Shown: piece after piece, positions 45,201-55,144 of the stretch
Position numbering within the stretch: position 1 is the stretch's first letter
Layout of the letters: every line of letters starts with the position of its first letter
Assembly (NCBI RefSeq): GCF_000970325.1
Contig: NZ_CP009518.1
Location: 620,001 to 684,000, forward strand
Reading direction: 5' to 3'
Length of the DNA: 64,000 nucleotides
Source of the DNA: Methanococcoides methylutens MM1
GTDB lineage: Archaea; Halobacteriota; Methanosarcinia; Methanosarcinales; Methanosarcinaceae
Made by a program: the position numbers and the translations under genes
The notes under the pieces: generated by a model
Told to the model about the DNA's origin: nothing
Seen by the model: the letters and a program-made list of their open reading frames with translations, nothing else
The model's database searches: none

Positions 45201-45386
45201 ATGAGTCACCCGGAAGGATATATTGCGGTCATTGGATGCAACAACTGTGGCAAATGCGATAACATTTGTCCCTTTGGAGCTTTGCAAATAAGAGATGGAA
45301 AGGCCACAATTGATTACAGCAAATGCACTGTCTGCATGAAGTGCATCAGCGTGTGCCCCGTGAAAGCTCTTGTATTTGTGGATTGA
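45201..45386 (+). CDS. 2[4Fe-4S] ferredoxin
   Basis: A 61-aa electron carrier with two complete cluster motifs, C13/16/19/23 and C42/45/48/52. It is divergent from the radical SAM gene, so it may supply its reducing electrons. The ATG at 45201 follows CGGGG; no other gene shares its strand nearby. Confidence 0.9.
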   Translation: MSHPEGYIAVIGCNNCGKCDNICPFGALQIRDGKATIDYSKCTVCMKCISVCPVKALVFVD

Positions 45387-45439
45387 TATATTGAATGTTT
45401 GATTGATTGATATTTTTTAAAATTCACTTCTCAACATTG

Positions 45440-47386
45440 TCATATCAATCCTCTGAAGAATATCCTTGAGACCACCGTTGTAACCGTGAAAACGATTATG
45501 GCTATGGGCAACGATTGGCCGAGGTCGTACAGGAACTGCGTCCTTTCCCCTCCGTTCTCTATGGTGCTTGAGAATCTCACAAGGATGGCTGTGATGAGGA
45601 TCAGGTAGACTCCAATTGACAGCATGAAAAGGTCCGGCGCAATTGTCTGGTCAAGGTTCTCAGGCGATATCTGAGCCGGACCGGGTACGAGGTTCCGGGG
45701 GAGCCTTGAAATGCCTTCTGCGACGTCCTGAAGGATCCTGGCTATGACTTCCGAGAGGGCTATGGTCACACCTGCGATAAGAGGTGCGAATATGCAGGCG
45801 GTAGTTCTCATAGTGGATGTCATATCATACAGCGAATGCCTGATGTTCTTCTCCACCGCCTGCAGCTCCTTCAGATGGTCTGCAAGCTTGATGATGGCAA
45901 CTCCTGCTGAAAGGTGGCTTTTATGGACACTTTCCGTGAACATTATCATTGTGGTCTGTATCCTGTCCGAGTAAACATCCCTGAAAGCCCCGAACTCCTC
46001 GTCGAAGATCGCTGACCTTATGTTCGTTCGCATGGTGATCAGGTTGATGGAGATCCTTTCGAACATTTTTCCGATATGCGAGCCTTCCATTGTTTTGGAG
46101 GTGTGGGCGAATGATTCCTCTGCAGAACGTCCTTCGGAGATCCTTCTGCCCAGTATGAACAACGCATCGGCAAATTCGCTTTCCATCTTCCGGATATCGT
46201 CCCGTATTTTCTTGTATGGTGAATATACCGTGTTCATGTAGATCGAAAATGCGATCACTATCCCCCAGATGACAAACAGTGCAGGTGGTATTATCCCTTC
46301 CAGGGTCCCTGTTGAGATGATATTCATCGGATTGCCAAAAAAGATGGATATATATCCTGATGAACTGACCAGAATGCCGATCACAACTGCAACGACCGTT
46401 GCAATTTTCCTTTTTCTGCCTATGCCTTTCAGGCCCGGGTGACTTTCCGGAATTACCTGGGGCAGGAACGTTGCCGGTCGTTGCATGAGGATGTATTCCG
46501 CGTATGCAAAGGTGGCTATCGGGAGAACAAGGTCATAGAGTATCACAAGGGTAACTGCATCGAACCTTATCCCGACTACAGTAACGGCAGGCAGCAGTGC
46601 CACAAGCGCCAGGGGAATGAGGATGAAAATGGAATAAAGGATGTATGTGGGAGTTTTCAGGCGTACTGCATATTGTTCCATCATCTCCTTTGTGCCCTCC
46701 AGCACGATGTCCAGGGCGCGGTTAAGTGTTATCACCCTCTGTGCCTCATCGGGTTCGCTGGTGGAACTTTTGATCAGGTGAAGGGAACGTTTGAAATGCT
46801 CGCTGTTCTTTCCCCACATCTGTGCAAAGTCCAGCAATGCATCATCCATGCTTGAATACATGCGCACCTGCAGGTTCCAGAGCATCTTCCTGAGGTCGTT
46901 TGCAAGTGGTCTTGTGGAATTGAGGGCTGCAAAATGGATTGCCTTCTCCATGTTAGAGACAAGCCTCATGGACATGACCACATAGCTCAGGACCTCGGGT
47001 ATGTCGCCGATGGACTGTATCTTCATGTACCTGGCGTGTATTTTCACATATTCGCTGAGGTAGAACAGTATTCCCAAAGGCACCAGCAGTGTCATTACGG
47101 CCACGAATGTCAGCACTGTCGGATTGAACGTTGTGATGCGGAACAGGATGACATCCAAAAGAAGAAATATGAAAAGGGCTGTCAATGATCCGACATAAGA
47201 GAACAGGACGGTCTCGAAAGGTTCTATCACGGATCCCGTAAAGATCACAGCATCACGGTATTCCTGGCTGACCGATCTTTCAGCCTTTGTGGCGAATGCA
47301 TCAATATCTCTTATGAACTTGGAAAAATACCGGGATGTGAACCTGCATCCACGAACATACCAGTTCTCTGATATTCCTGTTCCCAT
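45440..47386 (-). CDS. Type II secretion/TadC-family membrane platform protein
   Basis: A 648-aa membrane protein with about nine helices and two T2SSF domains (first around residues 130-260, second around 430-560). It is the inner-membrane platform for an archaeal type IV pilus-like or secretion machine, working with the ATPase encoded directly upstream (12 bp away). No pilin gene is adjacent. The prepilin peptidase at 62 kb may belong to the same system. Confidence 0.88.
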   Translation of the reverse strand: MGTGISENWYVRGCRFTSRYFSKFIRDIDAFATKAERSVSQEYRDAVIFTGSVIEPFETVLFSYVGSLTALFIFLLLDVILFRITTFNPTVLTFVAVMTLLVPLGILFYLSEYVKIHARYMKIQSIGDIPEVLSYVVMSMRLVSNMEKAIHFAALNSTRPLANDLRKMLWNLQVRMYSSMDDALLDFAQMWGKNSEHFKRSLHLIKSSTSEPDEAQRVITLNRALDIVLEGTKEMMEQYAVRLKTPTYILYSIFILIPLALVALLPAVTVVGIRFDAVTLVILYDLVLPIATFAYAEYILMQRPATFLPQVIPESHPGLKGIGRKRKIATVVAVVIGILVSSSGYISIFFGNPMNIISTGTLEGIIPPALFVIWGIVIAFSIYMNTVYSPYKKIRDDIRKMESEFADALFILGRRISEGRSAEESFAHTSKTMEGSHIGKMFERISINLITMRTNIRSAIFDEEFGAFRDVYSDRIQTTMIMFTESVHKSHLSAGVAIIKLADHLKELQAVEKNIRHSLYDMTSTMRTTACIFAPLIAGVTIALSEVIARILQDVAEGISRLPRNLVPGPAQISPENLDQTIAPDLFMLSIGVYLILITAILVRFSSTIENGGERTQFLYDLGQSLPIAIIVFTVTTVVSRIFFRGLI

Positions 47387-47398
47387 CGTACCACTCCT

Positions 47399-49711
47399 TT
47401 AAAGTCCGGATGAGGAGAAACTGTCGAACCAGCTGTTCCATTTCTCATATACCCTTTCATAGTCCGGTCCGCAGGTGCCATGCTTTTCCATGTCCATGTA
47501 TAGCCAGAAGACATTGTTGGCCTTGCTGACCACATCCGCTTCTAGGAATTTGGGATCAAGAGAGCCGGCACTGGCTATCTTCTGCTTTATTCTTGCCCTT
47601 ATGCGTATGTTGAGTGACGCGTCATCGATTGAGATCCCCCATTTGCGTGCGATTTTTCCGATGAGCTCGGACTGCCCCCGGTCCAGTATGTCAGTGGGTA
47701 TCAATGAGTCCTCAGCACTACTGTACTGCATTATCTCTGCAAATATTTCCTCTGGTGTAGCATCCTCATCCCACCCGGTGGATACTTCCGAGATCTGCGT
47801 TACCCTTCGTTTTTTGCTCATGCTTCCTCCAACCCTCGTGTTGGTACAGACCACCACTGCATCGGTGGACTTGAAGGATGCCGGGGGCACGCCGAGAGTA
47901 TGCACTATGCGCTCATAGACTGACCTTGTGGATGCCCCGTGTATGGTTCCCAGGACAGAATTCCCTGCTGTGCCTACCTGCATGGCCTCGTAGAGCACTT
48001 TTACCTCCGGTCCCCTGACCTCTCCGATCACAAGCGAGGAATTCCCAAGACGCAGGGCTGCACGTAGTGCAACATCGGGTTTCACTTCGATGCTTGTGTT
48101 CAGTATCGATGAGCGTGAGTTCATGCCCTGTATCTTCCAGCCAAGCTGCTGCAGGTCCTCTATGGGGAGTTCCCTTGTGTCTTCTATCGTCAGGATGCGG
48201 TATTTCTGAGGGATTTCCATCATCATTGCAGAGAGCAGTGATGTCTTTCCTGCGCCAACCTCTCCGGCCACAAGGATCGATGCCTCCCCATCCATGAGGA
48301 AGCTCAGGAGGCCGGCAGTAAGGGGTGAGATCGAACCGGTGTTGATCAGTTTGGGCAGTGTCCACGGGGTCCTTGCATGCTTCCTGAAGGCGTAAGCAAG
48401 GCCGTTGGCACTCAATGGATCGCCGATAACTGATACACGGACCCCGAATTCGGGGAGTTCCATTTCCAGTACCGGTGTTGCTTCTCCGAAAGGTCTTCCG
48501 CTAATGGCCCGGAACCTCGATACCATTGAGTCCAGGTCGTCCTGTGAGAGGAATATGTTGGTGATACATTCATCTCCGTCCACGACCACATGGATCGGAT
48601 TGATGTCTGCAGGTGCGTTTACATAGACATCCGTGATCTTCGGGTCTGAAAGCACATCTTCCAGTATTCCGAGGCCGGTTGTGTATTTTGCAAGAAGGTC
48701 TGAATATGCCATAGTCTCAAAAGGTGTAAGGTCGATCCCATGTAGTTTTGCATCTTCCTCAAGCATTTGCTTCCCGATCCTGTATATGTATTCCCTTGAG
48801 TTCACAGGATCTGCGAAGTTCATGTTCTCAGGACGGAATCGTATCAGCTTTTTCCTGACCCTTTCGATCAGCCCAAGAACATTATGCCCAAGGTTGTACT
48901 CAAGGGGAATTGCCATGTAAAGTTTCTCAGGTCTGTCCGTCATCTCATAGATGGATATCTGTAGCATTCTTCCTGCATTGTTCCTGACGTCGTAGCATTC
49001 CATGAATCGTGTATTTTCAGGTGGTTCCGTGTATATGCGGGATGTTGAAAAAGCAGGCCTTACGTGGGGCTTGATGTAGCTGTCATAATCAAAAACTGTC
49101 CATGTTTTGTCATTGTTATCAGAATCGTGGTATGCACTTTGTTCTGTCCTGAAGGCATGAAAGATACTGATCTCAGAAGCAATATCCTTCATTTCCCGGA
49201 TGGTCGATCTGAATTCTGCAACACAGTCGTGGCATTCCGGGTGGGTAGTGTGTTCGTTGCCATCGATCACAAGTTTCTTTAGAAATTTGCACGCAGTAAC
49301 AGGATCATTCTTTGAGCACTCAAGAACATTGTCAAGCAACTTCTTTCTGTATGAAGTGCATTTGTTTGCTTCCCGGTGTGAACAGTTGGATGTAAGTCGC
49401 ACATCCTTATAATTTAAAAGTGCATCTCCAAACTTTGCAAGTTCATAGATGACTGCAATCTCATTTCCTTCATAGTCGCGTTCATAAAGGTGGGAAAGTA
49501 CAAGCCTGTTTGATATGGGTTCTGTGAGTATGATCTCGAACAATCTTTCACGACAGGCAGGATCATTGAGAGTTGATGACTGTTTGCATTGGGAACAATC
49601 TACCTGTATGGTCCTCTGGTTCTTTGTCTGGCGTACTCTGTACTGGCAGACACTTTTGGATTCCTGCTTATCTTTACTAATGAAATTGTGCAAATAACTT
49701 CGGAGTGTCAC
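47399..49711 (-). CDS. Type II/IV secretion ATPase (TadA/GspE family) with Cys-rich N-terminus
   Basis: A 770-aa hexameric ATPase that powers pilus or secretion assembly. Walker A GEVGAGKT at 483-490, Asp-box IEDTRELP, Walker B LVIGEVRGPE and His box GTIHGAS. The first 165 residues hold ten cysteines (C22, 39, 42, 53, 110, 118, 132, 141, 160, 163), including two CxxC pairs, which is unusual for the family and suggests one or more zinc sites. Followed by the platform gene. Confidence 0.9.
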   Translation of the reverse strand: MTLRSYLHNFISKDKQESKSVCQYRVRQTKNQRTIQVDCSQCKQSSTLNDPACRERLFEIILTEPISNRLVLSHLYERDYEGNEIAVIYELAKFGDALLNYKDVRLTSNCSHREANKCTSYRKKLLDNVLECSKNDPVTACKFLKKLVIDGNEHTTHPECHDCVAEFRSTIREMKDIASEISIFHAFRTEQSAYHDSDNNDKTWTVFDYDSYIKPHVRPAFSTSRIYTEPPENTRFMECYDVRNNAGRMLQISIYEMTDRPEKLYMAIPLEYNLGHNVLGLIERVRKKLIRFRPENMNFADPVNSREYIYRIGKQMLEEDAKLHGIDLTPFETMAYSDLLAKYTTGLGILEDVLSDPKITDVYVNAPADINPIHVVVDGDECITNIFLSQDDLDSMVSRFRAISGRPFGEATPVLEMELPEFGVRVSVIGDPLSANGLAYAFRKHARTPWTLPKLINTGSISPLTAGLLSFLMDGEASILVAGEVGAGKTSLLSAMMMEIPQKYRILTIEDTRELPIEDLQQLGWKIQGMNSRSSILNTSIEVKPDVALRAALRLGNSSLVIGEVRGPEVKVLYEAMQVGTAGNSVLGTIHGASTRSVYERIVHTLGVPPASFKSTDAVVVCTNTRVGGSMSKKRRVTQISEVSTGWDEDATPEEIFAEIMQYSSAEDSLIPTDILDRGQSELIGKIARKWGISIDDASLNIRIRARIKQKIASAGSLDPKFLEADVVSKANNVFWLYMDMEKHGTCGPDYERVYEKWNSWFDSFSSSGL

Positions 49712-49975
49712 GTTTTTTATCTCTGGAAGGTTTGCACAACCATATTGTCGGCAATTATTAAAATATTCCCAGATTCTTTAATCTTCAGATAAATTTAAAA
49801 CTGGTTCTATAATACGTGGACGCTGCAGTCGTTAAAAATAAGTGAAGATGGGCTATAATTCTCTCAACCACATCCTCTTTTTATCAGGTTGGTTTGTAAG
49901 GTCAGTGTAACGACTTCTTACCGATCTCTAACCGACTTTTGTCTTATACTAATTAATGTTCAAGCGGAATTCTGC
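49712..49975. other. Intergenic region, no gene seen
   Basis: AT-rich gap between the secretion ATPase and the nucleotide-sugar dehydrogenase. It holds the probable promoter of the ATPase gene and the 3' end of the dehydrogenase transcript. No RNA gene recognised. Confidence 0.4.
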
Positions 49976-51424
49976 TCAGACAATAGTATGTTCGTTCTTG
50001 TCCCCTCGTCCGATTCCCTTGTACACAAAGCCACTACTGATGTATGTGTCAGGGTTCACAACATTCCTTCCATCTACAATTACGGTGTTTGCCTTTCCTG
50101 TCAGTTGCTTGACCTGTGACGGTTCCAGCTCGAAGTATTGGGAGTGCCCGGTCAGTATTGCTACGACATCAGCATCTTTGATAACTTCGTCCAGGTCCTT
50201 CATGATCTCCACACCGGGGTAGCTCAGCACATGCGGGTCATGTACCATTACATTTGCTCCCTCGTTCACCAGGAGGTCCTTATATGGCTCTGAAGGCGGG
50301 TTGCGCGCATCATCGGAATCATTGATAAATGCCCATCCAAGGATCGCGACCTTTGAACCTTTCACTTCCCTGTCGATGCGCTTGAGTGCTTCTTTTGTCA
50401 GGTGGAACATGTGCTTTGGCATGAAATCATTCACCTTTCTTGCAAGGACGAATATGGAATCCATATCCTCAGGATAGTCAAGTGTTCCGCCACTTGTTGT
50501 AACTCCCCTTTCAAGGTGATAAGTGTCTTTTGTAAGGCAATGCCCTCCCACACCGGCACCCGGATATAATATTGCACGTGTGATACCTTCGCCTTTGAGA
50601 CTGTCGATACCTGTTCTTACATCGTAGACATTGATACCCATGGCCTCACAGTACAGTGCCAGCTGGTTGATGGCTGCTATCTGGAGATCCCTGAAGGTGT
50701 TCTCTGCGGTCTTGGTAACTTCTGCGGCCCTTGCTGTCATGGGTATGATCTTTCCCTTTGTTAGCACCGGGCTGTAAAGTTCCACGGCTCTCTTTGTGCT
50801 GGCCTCATCGATACCGCCCACAATACGATCGTGCTCCTGTATGTTCTTCAGCAGGCGGCCCACCATGACCCTTTCAGGAGCGTGTGCAAGTGCAAAGTTC
50901 TCTCCGGCTATCAGTCCGGATTCCTCTTCAAGGATCTGCCGGGCAAGTGTGTCCGTAGTTCCGGGGGTTATAGTGGATTCCAGGACCACAAGCATTCCTT
51001 CTCTCAGGTATTTCCCTACATTGTGTATGCCTTCTGTGAGTGCACTGAAGTCGGGAAGAAGGCTTGAGGGGTCGGAGAACGGTGTTTGTATTGCAAGGGT
51101 TACCGCATCAAGTTCTGATATCCTTGAAAAGTCAGGTGTGCATTCGAACTTATCTTCACCAACGACCTTTTTCAGGAGCTCTTCCAGGCCAGGTTCTTCC
51201 CCTTTGAGGGGGCTTTCCCCATTGTTCAACATGCCGATCTTATAGCCTGAGCTTTTGGAATCCCTCTGGAATCCCAGGACATGATCAAACCTGTCGGAGT
51301 TTGCAAAAAGAGCAGCTGCAGGGATTCCCACGTATCCCATTCCAAGTACGCCTATTTTCTTGATAGGTCCTCTGTTTTCGAGGATAGAACTCAATTTTTC
51401 TGTCATGGTAACCACTATCTCCAT
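49976..51424 (-). CDS. Nucleotide-sugar dehydrogenase (UDP-ManNAc/UDP-GlcNAc 6-dehydrogenase type)
   Basis: NAD-dependent enzyme that oxidises a UDP-HexNAc to its uronic acid for surface glycans. 482 aa: NAD motif GVLGMGYVGIPAAALFA, ESTITPGTTDTLA, the catalytic Cys in GAGVGGHCLTKDTYHL, and C-terminal WAFINDSDDARNPPSEPYKD. The Asp-rich central block fits the WecC-like group. ATG 51406 (MTEKLSS) is an alternative start. Confidence 0.92.
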   Translation of the reverse strand: MEIVVTMTEKLSSILENRGPIKKIGVLGMGYVGIPAAALFANSDRFDHVLGFQRDSKSSGYKIGMLNNGESPLKGEEPGLEELLKKVVGEDKFECTPDFSRISELDAVTLAIQTPFSDPSSLLPDFSALTEGIHNVGKYLREGMLVVLESTITPGTTDTLARQILEEESGLIAGENFALAHAPERVMVGRLLKNIQEHDRIVGGIDEASTKRAVELYSPVLTKGKIIPMTARAAEVTKTAENTFRDLQIAAINQLALYCEAMGINVYDVRTGIDSLKGEGITRAILYPGAGVGGHCLTKDTYHLERGVTTSGGTLDYPEDMDSIFVLARKVNDFMPKHMFHLTKEALKRIDREVKGSKVAILGWAFINDSDDARNPPSEPYKDLLVNEGANVMVHDPHVLSYPGVEIMKDLDEVIKDADVVAILTGHSQYFELEPSQVKQLTGKANTVIVDGRNVVNPDTYISSGFVYKGIGRGDKNEHTIV

Positions 51425-51508
51425 TTTATACTAAAGTGAATGCAAGTACCATAACATATATTCTATTGAATAGTATTTATTCTTTTCAAAAGGACAGTAT
51501 TCATCTTC

Positions 51509-52396
51509 TCATTTGATGAGGCCTTTTGATAAGAGGACTGAATTAACGGTCTCGAAGATTTCTGTCCTTTTTTCAAAGGCCACAAAAATACGTTCCGGTA
51601 TTTTCAGTATATTCTTCCTGTATCGGGTTGCAATGAAATAAGTTCCTAGGGCAAGTATGATCCCTCCGATCATGTCAGTGATCCAGTGTATTCCAAGATA
51701 GAGGATGGTGAACTGGATCGCAATTGTAAGTGCCACTGCAAAGATCTTGAATCTCTTAAAATCGGTTCTGAGCACCATTAGCATGGCCATAACAGACAAT
51801 GCTGCATGAAGGCTGGGAAAACAGTTGTCAAGGAACGGGTCTACTATCATTACACCATGGAGTACTATAGGACTCATGTTGTACAACAGGGGTACCACAT
51901 TTGGAAGTGTAAAACCTGTTACTGGCACGGGTACGTAGATGTAAAAAGGTAGTGCTATAAGGTATATGGACACGAAAGCGATAGTATATTCCTGCAGGTG
52001 TTCATGCTGTTGCGTGTACATAAGCAAGAGGAATGTGAATATCAACAGAAATGAAAATCCTATCAGGTAAACGAAAGCACTGCTATATGTCAGCAAAGGC
52101 GTTGCAAAGCTCTGGAAATAAGCGACCGCATCTCCTTCTATCCGGATCATGTAGCTGGCATAACTGGTTTCCGGAACCTTTCCCAGAAACATCACGAACG
52201 CGAGCTGGGATTTTACAAGCAGGTAAACAAAACAGGCGGATACTAAATATGGTAATGTTCTCAGGGAAAACATCCTTCTCCAGTTTGTTTCATGATCTCT
52301 CTTGAAATCTTTTGGAACAAAGATATGATATGCTATTGCTATAAGGCATATCAGTATCGGTGCCATTATAAGAGGCATTAGGTAAGATGCTGTCAT
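51509..52396 (-). CDS. PAP2-superfamily membrane protein
   Basis: A 295-aa polytopic protein (about seven helices) with the phosphatase motifs CFPSLHAA and GIHWITDMIGG. It may be a lipid phosphatase or an inositol-phosphoceramide synthase-like transferase; a role in polyprenyl or ether-lipid metabolism is inferred. It lies beside the nucleotide-sugar dehydrogenase on the same strand, 84 bp upstream, so the two may act in the same glycan pathway. Confidence 0.85.
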   Translation of the reverse strand: MTASYLMPLIMAPILICLIAIAYHIFVPKDFKRDHETNWRRMFSLRTLPYLVSACFVYLLVKSQLAFVMFLGKVPETSYASYMIRIEGDAVAYFQSFATPLLTYSSAFVYLIGFSFLLIFTFLLLMYTQQHEHLQEYTIAFVSIYLIALPFYIYVPVPVTGFTLPNVVPLLYNMSPIVLHGVMIVDPFLDNCFPSLHAALSVMAMLMVLRTDFKRFKIFAVALTIAIQFTILYLGIHWITDMIGGIILALGTYFIATRYRKNILKIPERIFVAFEKRTEIFETVNSVLLSKGLIK

Positions 52397-52688
52397 TTAT
52401 CTATCAGTCCCTCCAATTGATCGATCAGACAGGCTTTAATTAAACATACTTCGTGTATAAATGTCTTATGTACATATTATCAAAATTTAGCAAACTAATA
52501 ATATAATCTTGATAAAATATGTATGTTTCATAAAAGTTCAATAATAAAAAAATCAAAGTGTTAGTTAACAAAAGGTCATTCGGATTACAGCTCCGAATAT
52601 GTTATTTAAAAAAGTTTTACATGATTTGCTGAAAACGCATCTCATGTAACGAGTAAAATATGTGTTAAAATGAATTGTGGTTTTATGT
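52397..52688. other. AT-rich intergenic region
   Basis: A 292-bp AT-rich stretch with no supported gene. It likely holds the promoter of the PAP2 gene and a terminator for the small gene that follows. Confidence 0.35.
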
Positions 52689-52892
52689 TCAGTTCTGCAG
52701 TTCTTTCTTTTTCTGAACGATCTTCTCCATCTTTTTAGCCCACATGTCTTCGTTCATATCAGTATACTCACATTCAAGATAGTGCTCCACAGCAATGGTA
52801 AGTGCTTCCTTTGTAGATGAGCTATTGCATTTTTTCTTCAATTCCATTAGTTGCTCTTCTGCAAGGACCGTTTGTGCGTGTACTATCTTCAT
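52689..52892 (-). CDS. Small protein, DUF5371-like
   Basis: A 67-aa charged protein, starting MKIVHAQTVLAEEQLMELKK. The segment STKEALTIAVEHYLECEY recalls a ribbon-helix-helix or antitoxin-like helix pair, and the family appears in methanogens as DUF5371. ATG 52892 has GGAGA 8 nt upstream and is preferred over a codon at 52931. No toxin partner is adjacent. Function unknown. Confidence 0.7.
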   Translation of the reverse strand: MKIVHAQTVLAEEQLMELKKKCNSSSTKEALTIAVEHYLECEYTDMNEDMWAKKMEKIVQKKKELQN

Positions 52893-53124
52893 TTGTTTGT
52901 CTCCTGTGTTTGAATTTGTACCATCCAACACCTCCTCATAATCATAATGATATATAATTTTGTCGACTTTTCCGATAGTTACTTTCCAGTACTGGAAATA
53001 CTTTTATCTCTACATTGATATGTTCAAAACGTGATATATTTCTCCAAATTTTAACAAGTTTCTTTTAGATTGTATTTCGACCAATAAGTTTAAAAGAATG
53101 ATCGACATTACAGGAGTGTCGCGA

Positions 53125-53202
53125 GGGCGTGTGGCCTAGCCAGGATATGGCGGCAGCCTCCTAAGCTGTAAATCAGGGGTTCAAATCCCTTCACGCCCGC
53201 CA
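53125..53202 (+). tRNA. tRNA-Arg (CCT)
   Basis: Acceptor GGGCGTG/CACGCCC, anticodon stem GCAGC/GCTGT with loop CTCCTAA (anticodon CCT, codon AGG), T arm AGGGG-TTCAAAT-CCCTT, discriminator G and encoded CCA (53200-53202). The T-stem has one G-U pair. Confidence 0.94.
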
Positions 53203-53243
53203 ATTATTCTTTCATCATTTTTACAAACAAAGGAGCTTGCATT

Positions 53244-53696
53244 TTGATCAGGAAAGCTACTGTTAAAGACGTTGATAGCATTAAACGTATTATCAATTAT
53301 TATGCAGATTTGGATCAGATGCTCCCCCGCTCTGTCAGTGAACTCTACGAATCCGTGCGCAATTTCTATGTTTATGAGATGGGCGGAGAGGTCGTTGGTT
53401 GCTGCGGACTTCAGGTCCTGTGGGTTGACCTTGCTGAGGTTCTCTCCTTTGCGATACTTCCGGAATACAGAGGCAAAGGAGTAGGTACCATGCTACTGGA
53501 TTCCTGTCTTGATGACGCTCGCAAGCTTGGGGTGACAACGGTGTTCACATTGACCTACGCTCCGGTTTTTTTTGAAAAGAACGGTTTCAGTCGTGTGGAT
53601 AAATCATCACTTCCACATAAGATCTGGAGTGGCTGCATTAAATGTCCCAAGTTTCCGGATTGTGATGAAATAGCCCTTTCCATGAAACTGTCCTGA
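53244..53696 (+). CDS. GNAT-family N-acetyltransferase, possible arginine-pathway enzyme
   Basis: A 150-aa acetyltransferase with the acetyl-CoA motif LPEYRGKGVGTMLLDSC and the C-terminal FFEKNGFSRV. It resembles stand-alone N-acetylglutamate synthase-like proteins of archaea; the pathway role is an inference, helped by argB at 57 kb but not adjacent. CIKCPKFPDC near the end may bind metal. Start is TTG 53244 with AAAGGAG 9 nt upstream. Confidence 0.85.
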   Translation: MIRKATVKDVDSIKRIINYYADLDQMLPRSVSELYESVRNFYVYEMGGEVVGCCGLQVLWVDLAEVLSFAILPEYRGKGVGTMLLDSCLDDARKLGVTTVFTLTYAPVFFEKNGFSRVDKSSLPHKIWSGCIKCPKFPDCDEIALSMKLS

Positions 53697-53778
53697 TCAA
53701 GATATATTCTATGAGGGTAAATTATAAGTCCTGAGTTACATCTGTTGAATTGTTTCAAATAATCACGGGTAGATCACT

Positions 53779-54714
53779 ATGATAGAAGCGCGTATCAGAG
53801 ATTTCATTATAACAAAAGACAACTGGATATTTGCAGTAGCTGATTATTTTCATCCTGATGGTGTGAGGTGTGTACTAAGGTATGTTCCTGATGAATCCGG
53901 TGATCGCCAGTTGAATGGCCTCAAATACCGAAAATACGATTTTGATGTTGCTTTCGATTTTATGAGGGAGAACCGGCCTGAGTGGGTGCAGGATGTACAT
54001 ATAGTTCCCGAGGATCAGGTGAAGGTGGTTCTGCATCCATCAGACCCCATCCCTGAACTTGTTAATCAGGATGAGAGGGTAAAGGCTGTTGTAGATGTAT
54101 TACTTGATGCCGACATCCCTATTGAAAAGATGGGAGTTACCGGTTCATTTTTGCCGGGACTACAAAATGAGCAATCAGATGTCGATTTTGTAGTCTATGG
54201 TAACGAATGGTTCAAGGCAAGAGATGCAATTGCAGCTGCAAAGAAAGAAGATGGTTTTATCGAAGACATTGATGAGCAGATGTGGCATCGTATTTACAAC
54301 AAGCGCATTCCTGAGATTTCTTATGAGGAATTCATTCTCCATGAGAAACGCAAAGGGAACAGGGGAATGGTTGGAGGTACTTATTTCGACCTGCTGTTCG
54401 TTAGGGACTGGAGCCAGATAGAAGGGCCTCTTCCAAGAGGTGTTGATGTTGGGACAATGAAGATCGAAGCAAAGGTCACGGATGCGGAGCTAGCCTTCGA
54501 TAATCCTTCAGTTTACAAGGTAGACCACGATGAGATCGACCATGTTCTTTCATACACTCATACCTATGCAGGACAGGCTCTGGAAGGGGAGGTCATTGAG
54601 GCACAGGGCGTTGTCGAGCAGGTCGGTGATATCAAGAGACTTGTGGTGGGTACTTCCAGGGAGCCGAAGGGTGAGTGGATTAGATCCCTTACATTGCTTG
54701 GGAAATGCGATTGA
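53779..54714 (+). CDS. Predicted nucleotidyltransferase (COG1665 type)
   Basis: A 311-aa archaeal protein. The centre has a minimal nucleotidyltransferase motif: GVTGSFLPGLQNEQSDVDFV (residues about 118-137), with the GS and DVD residues that bind nucleotide and metal. N- and C-terminal regions are archaea-specific. Substrate unknown. ATG 53779 has a weak ribosome site. Single gene. Confidence 0.82.
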   Translation: MIEARIRDFIITKDNWIFAVADYFHPDGVRCVLRYVPDESGDRQLNGLKYRKYDFDVAFDFMRENRPEWVQDVHIVPEDQVKVVLHPSDPIPELVNQDERVKAVVDVLLDADIPIEKMGVTGSFLPGLQNEQSDVDFVVYGNEWFKARDAIAAAKKEDGFIEDIDEQMWHRIYNKRIPEISYEEFILHEKRKGNRGMVGGTYFDLLFVRDWSQIEGPLPRGVDVGTMKIEAKVTDAELAFDNPSVYKVDHDEIDHVLSYTHTYAGQALEGEVIEAQGVVEQVGDIKRLVVGTSREPKGEWIRSLTLLGKCD

Positions 54715-54815
54715 GAACAGCCTGACAGGAATGGATCAATGCTAAGAATTAAGCAATACTATAAATTTGAATTAATATCTTAATTAAAAAAGAAAGGCTA
54801 TTGGAGGTGGGAGTA

Positions 54816-55130
54816 TTAACCTCCTCCTGTTGCCTGGAACACTTCTTCAAGTGTGCTGGTTTGTACCTCTTCTGCCTGTTGTTTGATGCGCTCTTTTACA
54901 TCTTCTTCGGAAATAGTGTATTTCTTACCCGCACTTGCCTTCCGGTCTGTGATCTGCAGGGTTTCCACCCTGTAATAAAGTTGGGTCGTATCAAGAAGTG
55001 CCCAGGTGCCTTCATCATCTGTTTTGATTTCGATAATTTCTCCAATGGTGTCTGTATTGATGTACCTTACATTGCTTCCAATGCTTATCGGAGCATCATT
55101 TGCATCAACTGCTGAAGGCTCTTCGTTCAC
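54816..55130 (-). CDS. DUF2098 protein
   Basis: A 104-aa methanogen protein family of unknown function, with a compact beta domain (IGSNVRYINTDTIGEIIEI, then TWALLDTTQLYYRVETLQI) and a charged helical tail. It starts 14 bp after mptA on the same strand, so it is probably translated with it and may be connected to methanopterin synthesis. Confidence 0.82.
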   Translation of the reverse strand: MNEEPSAVDANDAPISIGSNVRYINTDTIGEIIEIKTDDEGTWALLDTTQLYYRVETLQITDRKASAGKKYTISEEDVKERIKQQAEEVQTSTLEEVFQATGGG

Positions 55131-55144
55131 TTTCGGATCGCTCC

